Assembly (NCBI GenBank): GCA_947478315.1
Contig: CANJWF010000024.1
Coordinates: 1 to 11,135, forward strand
From: Sphingobacteriaceae bacterium
GTDB lineage: Bacteria > Bacteroidota > Bacteroidia > Sphingobacteriales > Sphingobacteriaceae
Length of the DNA stretch: 11,135 bases
Reading direction: 5' to 3'
Shown piece by piece: positions 1 through 6,412 of the stretch. A model generated the notes under the pieces. That model ran no database searches. It was not told where the DNA came from and saw only the letters and a program-made list of their open reading frames with translations. The position numbers and the translations under genes are program-made. How positions within the stretch are numbered: the stretch's first letter is position 1; each line of letters opens with the position of its first letter.

Positions 1-341
1 AATGTTCCGTGAATGAGTACGCGACAAAGTTCGTCGAAAAAAGCTACTTGATAAATTTTGGCGTTTTCTCTGACTCGTTCGATGCTGATGAAAATATCGC
101 CGAGTAGTTGTGTGTGGTTTTCTGAATTATCGAAAGTAATAATGTCTGTAAAGGTGTTGTGGTTGAGGTAGGTTTGGTTTACGTTGAGTAGATAGTTATC
201 ACTACAGAAAATAAAATTGAGTTCTGTTAATAGTTTTTTTTCTTCAATAATGGTGTTAAGTATCCATTGTCGAAGTTTTGTTTTGTGTTTTAGGATGTAG
301 TGGATATCTTCTTCAAAAAAATGAATGTTGGGTGTGGGCAT
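1..341 (-). CDS. ybeY: Endoribonuclease YbeY, rRNA maturation factor (C-terminus cut off by window edge)
   Basis: I translated this frame directly; it starts with ATG at 341-339 and runs off the left edge after 113 codons. YbeY is a single-domain metal-dependent RNase that takes part in 16S rRNA 3'-end maturation and ribosome quality control in the cytoplasm. Visible family features are the segment LNVNQTYLNH (about 51-61), TDIITF (65-70), GDIFIS (81-86) and FDELCRVLIHG (102-112). H111 of IHG should be the first metal ligand of the family motif HGxxHxxGxDH; the other ligands lie beyond the edge. Family members are usually about 140-165 residues, so roughly 30-50 residues are missing. It follows the HATPase gene after 4 bases, so it is probably co-transcribed with it. 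Identification is firm; integrity of the C-terminus cannot be judged. Confidence 0.93.
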   Translation of the reverse strand, partial: MPTPNIHFFEEDIHYILKHKTKLRQWILNTIIEEKKLLTELNFIFCSDNYLLNVNQTYLNHNTFTDIITFDNSENHTQLLGDIFISIERVRENAKIYQVAFFDELCRVLIHGT

Positions 342-345
342 GTGT

Positions 346-774
346 TTATATTCTAAAATGAATTTCTACTTCGTTTCCTTTTCCGTTGAATATACATTGG
401 TCTGCTAGATTGGTAACGATAAATAGTCCTCGTCCAGAAAGATTGTTTGGGTTGGCAATGTCTAAGGAGGATAGGGTTTGATGAAAATCGAAACCTTCTC
501 CTTCGTCTGTAATGGTGAAGATAATTTTCTTACGATTGACTATCTCGACATTGATGTATATTTTTTTATTACTATCATTTTTATTGCCATGGTTAACGGC
601 GTTGCTAACAATTTCGGATAGGCAGGTCATGATGATGGCATACACTTCGTTGTCAATTTGATAGGTACTAACTAGTTTGTCTACCAAATCTTCTACTTCG
701 TTTAAACATTCGATTTCCGAAGTTAGCTGTAGGGTGTAAAAATCTTTCCCTGATATATTTTCAGTATTAATCAC
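346..774 (-). CDS. RsbW-like ATP-binding regulatory protein (HATPase_c_2 / GHKL fold)
   Basis: A 142-residue stand-alone GHKL ATPase domain of the serine kinase/anti-sigma type (RsbW, SpoIIAB). The N box is seen at E54, N58 and NHG 61-63. The G1 box is D90-E-G-E-G-F95, and the G2 box is SGRGLFIV (113-120). There is no transmembrane segment, receiver or His-phosphotransfer domain, so it is not a two-component histidine kinase. Classical relatives bind a sigma factor and phosphorylate an STAS anti-anti-sigma partner; no sigma factor or STAS gene is visible here, so the target is unknown. The start is GTG at 774-772, immediately after the TAA of the DUF4175 gene with zero spacing. I see no better start downstream before the conserved region, and the arrangement suggests translational coupling. 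The stop lies 4 bases before ybeY. Fold assignment is strong; the anti-sigma role is inference. Confidence 0.85.
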   Translation of the reverse strand: MINTENISGKDFYTLQLTSEIECLNEVEDLVDKLVSTYQIDNEVYAIIMTCLSEIVSNAVNHGNKNDSNKKIYINVEIVNRKKIIFTITDEGEGFDFHQTLSSLDIANPNNLSGRGLFIVTNLADQCIFNGKGNEVEIHFRI

Positions 775-3700
775 TTACTTGATAGAGTTTAATCGTTTGA
801 AATATTGACCAACTTTTGTTTTATAATAAGGGCTTAATGATGGTGGAATGGTTTTAATCAGTTCTAATTCTCGTTGTTTTCGTTTTTGAAATTCTTTAAA
901 AAGAGTTTTAAAATTAGTCGATTGTTCTATTCCTCGTTTGCTTTCGCGTTTGTTATCTTCGTCTTGTTCTCGTTCTGCTTTTTCGGCATCAAGTAATTTA
1001 TTGACGATTTCTTGTTGTCTTATGATGGATTCTTGTGTTAAGCGTTTGTTGAGTAATTCGGTTTCGGTTTGTTCCATTTGTTGTAACAATTGCTCTAAAC
1101 TTTTACCTCCTAGTTTTCCTTTATTTCCTTCTTTTTCTCCTTTTTTTTCTATTTCTTGTAGTGCATTGCGAATCATTTGTTGTTGTTGTGCCATTTTAGC
1201 CATTTGTTCGCTTAGTCCTGAACTTTGTCTTCCTTTTTTTTGTCCTCCTGGTTTTGAGCCACCCTCACCTTCGTTACCTTTTTTTTCTCCATTTTTTTGT
1301 CCGCCAGATTGTTTTTCTAATTCTTCTCTCGCTTTTTGCATATTCTGACTTAATTTCTCCTGCATTTTACGCAATTGTGATAGGCTTTGTTTGCCTTTTG
1401 AACCTTTTCCGCCACCACTGTTGTTTTGTGATTGTTGCTGTAGTTGTTCTAATGCTTCGTTAATGAGTAGTGCCAAATTGTTGATAGAGGTCATGGCGTA
1501 TTGTTGATGGTTCAATATGCGGGGTAGTTGACGGTCTGTAACGAATTCGAGTGCTTTGTTGATATTGAAATTGATTTTTTCTACTTCTTTATTGACGGAT
1601 GATTCTATTTGTGTGACACGTTTGCTGAGCGAGAATAGGCTGTCTTGTATCATCTTAAAATTGTCTTTGATGTCTCGTTGTTTTTGTGCAAGTTTTACGA
1701 AAATTGGGTCGTTGATATTAGTTTTTCGTAGGGCTTGCATTACATTTTCTTGTTCGAATGAGACACTGAGTAAATTTTTTAATAGTTGTTTAAGTTCTTT
1801 TTGATTGGTTTTGGCTTCTTTTTCTTCTTCTTTTTTCTGTTTTTCTTCTAGTTTTTTTGCCAATTCTTCCATTTTTTCAGCTGCTTTTTTTTGTTCTTGT
1901 GCTGCTTTTTTTTGTTCTTTTTGACTTAGTTTTTCATCGGCTTTGTCTAAATTTTTTTTAATTTCTTGTTGTTCTTTTTCTCCTTTTTCAAAGTCATTTT
2001 TGTTTTCTAATTGTTCGTTTTTTTGGGATAGGTCTTGTAAATCTTTTTGTAAATCGTTAAACTGTTGGGTTAATTCGTTTTGTTTTTCTTGTGCTTCTTG
2101 GTGTTTTTGTGTTGGATTGTTTTTGTTTTGTTCGGATAGTTGTTTCTCTTCTTCTGCGAGTTTTCGGAGTTTATCTACAGTTTGTTCTAGCTTTTGGTCA
2201 AATTCTAATTGTTTGTAAAGTTCTAATACGCGGTCTAATTCTTTTTTTAATGTTTTATTGTCGACTTGCATTTTGTTTAATTCTTCTTGGGCTTGTTCTT
2301 TGTTGTTTTGTTGTAATAGTTCGTCGATGGTTTTTAGTAAATTTTTTGTTTTTTCAGTTAAAACTTCGTTGAAGAGTTTTTCTATTTGCTGTTGTTTTTC
2401 TACAATTTCTTGGGTTTCGTTGTGATATTCTTGGTTTTCTTCTATGTTTTGTTTGTTTGTTTGTTGGATGTTTTCGATGGTTTTTTCTAGTGTTTTTTGT
2501 TTTTGTAGTAGCTGTTCTAATTGTTTTTGTTCTTCGTAAGTGATATTTTTTTTACTGAGTAGGTCTTGTGCTAATTTTTTGGTTTCTCGTTCTATTTGTG
2601 TGGCTAGTTTGATGGCTGCTTCTGTTTGGTTTTTAATGGTTTGTGCGTCTGCTTCTAATTTTTTTTCTATTTCGTTTTTGCTAGGCATTTTAAAGGTTTG
2701 AATCCCTGAGTGGGTTGCTTTGGGTTTGTTAACGCCGTCGTTGTCATATACTACAAATTCGTATTCTAGAGTTTCGTTTGGTTGTATGTTGAGTTGGGCG
2801 ATATCAATGGCATAAAAGAAATTGGTTTGGCGCAGGGTTTTGTTGATGTTGATGGCTTTTGAGTTGAAAGCTAATTTCTTTGTTTGTTTGTTGTGGATTC
2901 GATAGTTGAATAGTAGTTGTGAAAAACCGTAGTCGTCGCTAATTTCTCCAGTAAATAGCCAAGATTTTAGTTGGGTAGAGTCTTGTTGTTCTATTACTTG
3001 TATGGTTGGATATTCGTCGGGAATTACTTGTAAATGGTATTTGAATGAGTCGCGAGGTTGTGTTAGTTGATTGATGGGAATGATGGTGTATAGGAGGTTA
3101 TTGTTTGCTGTAAGTGCTAGTTTAAATTGATTTGATTGAATGGGCGTAAGTGTTTTTACTTGTTGATTTATTTTAAATTGGATATGATTTGCGTTTTGGG
3201 TGCTAAAATGCCAAGTTATTTTGGTGCCAGTTGGTACGTTTAATTCGCCCGAATTTTTTATTTCTTCGTTTTTTCTTTTTAGGTATGTGGGATACTCTAA
3301 TTGTATCGACATGTTGAGTAGGGTGGGTTTGGGGGTTACGGTAATTTGGTAAGTATCGGAATAAAATTCGCCTGCTTTGAATCGGAATAGGGTGTTTTTT
3401 TGTAAGTTTTTAAGTGGGTATTTGAATGTTGTTGTACTTGTTTTTTCCAAAAGAAATGTGTTTTTATCTTCTTGTAGATAAATGTCTTGTGGTATTTCGT
3501 TTCCTGTGAGTTTGAGTTTGAGTTCTAAATTATCGCCTTGTAATACGGTTAGGGATTTGTTTTCTAGGTTGAATTGAAAGGGGGCTTTTTTCTGAAAGTA
3601 TTGGTTATGATGAATGAGTCTTTGGGTACTTTCTGTGATAATGTATGGGAAAGTGAGTGCTAAAAATAGTACGATGAGTAACGGGGGTATTAGGTATTTA

Positions 3701-4188
3701 AGGTATTTTTTATTTTTTTTGATTTGTACGGCAGATGTAAAGGGTATGGGTTTTAACTGCTTGATACGTTGTGTAATGGCTGCTTCTATGAGGGCTTTTT
3801 GCTCGGTAGAGGGTGCTACGATATGTTTGAGTTGTAGGGTGTTTAGTAGTTTATCTTTTACGTCACTGAAATGATTACCTATAATTATTGCTGCTTGTTC
3901 GTGGGTGATGGCATTACCTAGTTGGTAGTAGGCTAATAGTGGTGGAAAAATTTTCCAAATGCTCCAGCTGATATTGGTTAACCAATAGGTGTAGAAAAAA
4001 AAAGTTCTTACGGAGGTGCTAAAGTAAATGAAGTATTCGCTTAGTATTAATAATACATAGCCACTTAGTAGTGAGGCGAGTAGGATAATAATGTTTCGAA
4101 CGAGCTGATTGAGATAGTAATGTCTAATGAAGGCATCTATCTTTTTTAATAAAAAATCGTAGTTTTTGAGGCTGTCTTGCTTGGTCAT
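775..4188 (-). CDS. DUF4175-type membrane protein with long periplasmic coiled-coil region, function unknown
   Basis: A 1137-residue protein that I assign to the DUF4175 family of Bacteroidota, whose function is not known. Predicted layout: membrane segments near 31-56, 62-86 and 162-184; a basic stretch before the third (KKNKKYLK, 157-164) suggests that 87-161 is cytoplasmic and the large remainder periplasmic. Residues about 200-500 look like beta-rich domains, including ISDDYG (416-421). Residues about 503-800 form a long Glu/Lys/Gln-rich coiled coil. A more conserved helical block (about 805-920, including TSINNLALLINEAL at 900-913) is followed by Gly/Lys/Gln-rich linkers (922-1030). The C-terminus has TIPPSLSPYYK (1113-1123), which I recall as typical of the family. 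The start is ATG at 4188-4186, preceded by an inverted repeat. It directly abuts the HATPase gene. Homopolymeric Lys codons give poly-T runs on the + strand, but the frame is intact throughout. Confidence 0.82.
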   Translation of the reverse strand: MTKQDSLKNYDFLLKKIDAFIRHYYLNQLVRNIIILLASLLSGYVLLILSEYFIYFSTSVRTFFFYTYWLTNISWSIWKIFPPLLAYYQLGNAITHEQAAIIIGNHFSDVKDKLLNTLQLKHIVAPSTEQKALIEAAITQRIKQLKPIPFTSAVQIKKNKKYLKYLIPPLLIVLFLALTFPYIITESTQRLIHHNQYFQKKAPFQFNLENKSLTVLQGDNLELKLKLTGNEIPQDIYLQEDKNTFLLEKTSTTTFKYPLKNLQKNTLFRFKAGEFYSDTYQITVTPKPTLLNMSIQLEYPTYLKRKNEEIKNSGELNVPTGTKITWHFSTQNANHIQFKINQQVKTLTPIQSNQFKLALTANNNLLYTIIPINQLTQPRDSFKYHLQVIPDEYPTIQVIEQQDSTQLKSWLFTGEISDDYGFSQLLFNYRIHNKQTKKLAFNSKAININKTLRQTNFFYAIDIAQLNIQPNETLEYEFVVYDNDGVNKPKATHSGIQTFKMPSKNEIEKKLEADAQTIKNQTEAAIKLATQIERETKKLAQDLLSKKNITYEEQKQLEQLLQKQKTLEKTIENIQQTNKQNIEENQEYHNETQEIVEKQQQIEKLFNEVLTEKTKNLLKTIDELLQQNNKEQAQEELNKMQVDNKTLKKELDRVLELYKQLEFDQKLEQTVDKLRKLAEEEKQLSEQNKNNPTQKHQEAQEKQNELTQQFNDLQKDLQDLSQKNEQLENKNDFEKGEKEQQEIKKNLDKADEKLSQKEQKKAAQEQKKAAEKMEELAKKLEEKQKKEEEKEAKTNQKELKQLLKNLLSVSFEQENVMQALRKTNINDPIFVKLAQKQRDIKDNFKMIQDSLFSLSKRVTQIESSVNKEVEKINFNINKALEFVTDRQLPRILNHQQYAMTSINNLALLINEALEQLQQQSQNNSGGGKGSKGKQSLSQLRKMQEKLSQNMQKAREELEKQSGGQKNGEKKGNEGEGGSKPGGQKKGRQSSGLSEQMAKMAQQQQMIRNALQEIEKKGEKEGNKGKLGGKSLEQLLQQMEQTETELLNKRLTQESIIRQQEIVNKLLDAEKAEREQDEDNKRESKRGIEQSTNFKTLFKEFQKRKQRELELIKTIPPSLSPYYKTKVGQYFKRLNSIK
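1880..1919 (-). repeat. 21-base tandem repeat encoding a duplicated coiled-coil heptad
   Basis: On the + strand a 19-base block (GCTGC, eight T, GTTCTT) occurs at 1880-1898 and again at 1901-1919, giving a period of 21 bases, or seven codons. It encodes the successive heptads around residues 757-771 (EQKKAAQ then EQKKAAE). The period matches the coiled-coil heptad, so the duplication keeps both frame and register. It is probably an internal slippage or unequal-exchange event inside the DUF4175 gene and not a mobile repeat. Confidence 0.75.
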
Positions 4189-4190
4189 GG

Positions 4191-4219
4191 GGACTAAGAT
4201 AATAAAATGATTGTAGTCC
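4191..4219. repeat. Inverted repeat just upstream of the DUF4175 start codon
   Basis: GGACTA at 4191-4196 and its perfect reverse complement TAGTCC at 4214-4219 are separated by 17 bases. On the leftward transcript the second arm ends only two bases before the ATG. It could be an operator or a leader hairpin over the translation start. Six-base arms with a 17-base spacer can also arise by chance. The rest of the 4189-4349 gap between rdgB and this gene shows no exact TAnnTTTG box and no terminator-like hairpin with a T run on the leftward strand. Confidence 0.35.
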
Positions 4220-4349
4220 TAATTTGTGTTATTTGTTTTAATTGAAGTAATAGGTGTTTCGCGATGGTGTTTCATGCCGTTTTAAAAGCTGCATTGTTCT
4301 TTGATTGAATTTGCTCTATCCTTATTGGATATTGGTGTTGATTGATTAT

Positions 4350-4928
4350 TTAATTCTTGTTGATATGATCAAGCATTTGTAGTAATGCTTTTTTTCGATG
4401 GCTGAGTGTGTTTTTTTCTTCTAGGGTCATTTCTGCAAAAGTTTTGCTATACCCATCGGGTTGAAAAATAGGGTCGTATCCAAAGCCTTGTATGCCACAT
4501 TTTTCGTTGCGTATGCTACCTCGGATGGTGCCTTCGAATATCCATTCTTTTCCGTTGATGATGAGCGATATAACTGTTTTGAATTGTGCTTTTCGATTGG
4601 TTATACCTTTTAGTTGCTGAAGTACTCGCTCTATGTTTTTTTCCATGTCTCTGCTACCTGCATAACGTGCCGAAAAAATGCCAGGCTCTCCGTTTAGTGC
4701 CTCTATTTCTAAACCACTATCGTCTGCAAAGCAGTTGACACCATATTTGTTATATAGGTATTGCGATTTTAGGGAGGCATTTTCTGCAAAGGTGTTGCCT
4801 GTTTCTGCAATATCATCGTTGCACCCAATGGCACTCATGGGTATTACAGATAGGTTACTCGGCATCAATAACGTTATTTCTGTTACTTTATGTTCGTTAG
4901 TGCTGGCTAAAACTAGTTCCATTGTCAT
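4350..4928 (-). CDS. rdgB: XTP/dITP pyrophosphatase (non-canonical purine NTP pyrophosphatase, RdgB/HAM1 family)
   Basis: This enzyme hydrolyses dITP, ITP and XTP to monophosphates plus pyrophosphate, keeping deaminated purines out of DNA and RNA. The 192 residues match the family length and contain all its blocks: LASTNEHK (7-14, nucleotide and phosphate contacts), TGNTFAENA (43-51), the metal/catalytic ADDSGLEIEAL (68-78), PGIFSARYAG (82-91), GFGYDPIF (148-155), TFAEMTLEEKN (163-173) and SHR (176-178). Two ATGs are possible, at 4928 and at 4922 (Met3); the second leaves MELVLAST, which is closer to the usual family N-terminus. Its start lies 11 bases after the purB stop, so the two purine-related genes are probably co-transcribed from the purB promoter. 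Confidence 0.96.
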   Translation of the reverse strand: MTMELVLASTNEHKVTEITLLMPSNLSVIPMSAIGCNDDIAETGNTFAENASLKSQYLYNKYGVNCFADDSGLEIEALNGEPGIFSARYAGSRDMEKNIERVLQQLKGITNRKAQFKTVISLIINGKEWIFEGTIRGSIRNEKCGIQGFGYDPIFQPDGYSKTFAEMTLEEKNTLSHRKKALLQMLDHINKN

Positions 4929-4939
4929 GGTTGGTTTTG

Positions 4940-6283
4940 TTAAATTCCTGTGTAGTTGCTAGGTGAAATGTGATTCAATTCTATTTTAATGTTTTCATTG
5001 ACGTCGAGTGTGGCAATAAAATTTTTGATGGTTTCTTTGTTGATAGTTTCTCCTGTTCGTGTTAATTCTTTTAATTTTTCGTAAGGATTGGGATAATTTT
5101 CACGTCTCAAGATGGTTTGTATGGCTTCAGCTACTACCGCCCAGTTTTTTTCTAAATCTGCTTGTAGGTTGTGTGGGTTTAATTCTAATTTGTTTAATCC
5201 TTTTAAAGTAGATTGTAGGGCTATAAGTGTGTGTGCAAAAGGCACGCCTATGTTTCGTAATACGGTGCTATCGGTTAGGTCTCGTTGTAGTCGTGAAATG
5301 GGTAGTTTGGCGGCTAAATGCTCCCATAATGCGTTCGCTAACCCTAAATTTCCTTCGGAGTTTTCAAAGTCTATTGGATTTACTTTGTGTGGCATAGCAG
5401 ATGAACCTACTTCTTTTTCTTTTAGTTTTTGTTTAAAGTAGTTCATAGAAATATAGGTCCAAAAATCTCTATTGAGGTCTATGAGTATGTTATTTATTCT
5501 TTTGAAATTATCACAGTGCGCTGCGAAAAAATCGTAATGTTCAATCTGCGTGGTGTGTGTTGAGCGGTGTAGGTGCAATTGTTCATTAACGAAATTTTCG
5601 CCAAATTTTCGCCAATTGATGTTTGGGTAGGCAACGTAGTGTGCATTGAAATTTCCTGTTGCTCCGCCAAATTTGGCTGCAAATGGAATTGTTTTACAGC
5701 TTTCGAGTTGTTTTTCTATACGTTCTACATATACTTTTATTTCTTTTCCCAAACGTGTGGGTGATGCTGGTTGCCCATGTGTATGTGCTAGCATGGGAAT
5801 GTTGTCCCATGTGTTACTTAATGTTTGTAAGGTGTGTAGCACTTGGGTAAGAAGAGGGTAGTATATTTCTTCAATGGCAAGTTTAAATGAATAGGGAATA
5901 GCCGTGTTATTAATATCTTGAGAGGTAAGTCCAAAGTGAATAAGTTCTTTGTAGGGCTGTATGTCTAATTCATCAAATTTTTTTTTGATGAAATATTCAA
6001 CTGCCTTTACATCATGGTTGGTTTCTTTCTCTATATTTTTGATGGTTGCTGCATCTTGCTCGGTGAAGTTGATATAGATATGGCGTAGGGTAGGGAAAAG
6101 ATGTTTGTCGAAATGAGTTAATTGGGGGAGTGGTAGTTCGCACAAAGCGATAAAATATTCTATTTCTATGAATATTCGGTATTTAATTAATGCAAATTCG
6201 GAGAAATAGGGACTAAGGATTTGAGTAGTTTTTCTATAACGTCCGTCTATGGGAGAAATGGCGGTTAATTCGTTTAATTCCAT
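4940..6283 (-). CDS. purB: Adenylosuccinate lyase
   Basis: PurB cleaves fumarate from SAICAR to give AICAR and from adenylosuccinate to give AMP, acting twice in purine synthesis. The 447-residue protein has the fumarase/aspartase superfamily layout: SPIDGRY at 10-16, TSQD at 120-123, the general-acid His in HTHGQPASPT (167-176, probably H169), and the flexible signature loop GSSAMPHKVNP (293-303) with the catalytic Ser294/295. The loop continues as IDFENSEGNLGL (304-315). The N-terminal SPIDGRY and C-terminal SNYTG put it with the E. coli-like PurB subgroup of about 456 residues, not the shorter Bacillus type. The start is ATG at 6283-6281. It heads the leftward gene run and is divergent from murF. 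Confidence 0.97.
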   Translation of the reverse strand: MELNELTAISPIDGRYRKTTQILSPYFSEFALIKYRIFIEIEYFIALCELPLPQLTHFDKHLFPTLRHIYINFTEQDAATIKNIEKETNHDVKAVEYFIKKKFDELDIQPYKELIHFGLTSQDINNTAIPYSFKLAIEEIYYPLLTQVLHTLQTLSNTWDNIPMLAHTHGQPASPTRLGKEIKVYVERIEKQLESCKTIPFAAKFGGATGNFNAHYVAYPNINWRKFGENFVNEQLHLHRSTHTTQIEHYDFFAAHCDNFKRINNILIDLNRDFWTYISMNYFKQKLKEKEVGSSAMPHKVNPIDFENSEGNLGLANALWEHLAAKLPISRLQRDLTDSTVLRNIGVPFAHTLIALQSTLKGLNKLELNPHNLQADLEKNWAVVAEAIQTILRRENYPNPYEKLKELTRTGETINKETIKNFIATLDVNENIKIELNHISPSNYTGI

Positions 6284-6316
6284 TGTTAAATGAGTTTAAA
6301 ATTGTCGATAAAGTTG

Positions 6317-6324
6317 CGAATTTA
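6317..6324 (-). promoter_or_regulatory. Possible -7 element for purB (one mismatch)
   Basis: The leftward strand reads TAAATTCG at 6324-6317, one base off the Bacteroidota -7 consensus TAnnTTTG. It would put the transcript start about 25-30 bases before the purB ATG. No TTG element was found at the usual upstream distance, so support is weak and rests mainly on position in the divergent intergenic space. Confidence 0.22.
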
Positions 6325-6387
6325 GTCTTTTATGGCTGATTTTCGAGCCTTTTTAGAAAAGTATCGTCAATTAAAACTGAATTATTT

Positions 6388-6395
6388 TAGGTTTG
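6388..6395 (+). promoter_or_regulatory. Putative Bacteroidota -7 promoter element for murF
   Basis: TAGGTTTG at 6388-6395 is an exact match to TAnnTTTG. Transcription would begin near 6402, giving a leader of about 10 bases before the ATG at 6413. No TTG -33 element is visible 17-23 bases upstream. It lies inside the reading frame that opens at 6332, which argues that translation starts at 6413. Confidence 0.45.
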
Positions 6396-6412
6396 TACAA
6401 AAAAATATAGTT

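Noticed and set aside
346..774. Reading the HATPase gene as a two-component histidine kinase fragment
   Set aside because: The protein is a complete short domain with N, G1 and G2 boxes but lacks a dimerisation/His domain. The frame is bounded by the neighbouring genes, so it is a stand-alone RsbW-type protein and not a truncated kinase.
938..2372. Several + strand open frames opposite the DUF4175 gene, rich in Cys, Ser, Phe and Leu
   Set aside because: They are antisense readings of Lys/Gln/Glu-rich codons in the coiled coil. They match no family, and the odd composition is explained by the real gene.
4219..4275. Leftward 18-residue open frame (MKHHRE...) upstream of the DUF4175 gene
   Set aside because: It is too short, has no family resemblance and overlaps the inverted repeat; no evidence supports translation.
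6281..6304. Imperfect 10-base inverted repeat over the purB start codon (8 of 10 pairs)
   Set aside because: It is almost wholly A/T with two mismatches, so pairing would be weak and likely by chance in such AT-rich DNA.
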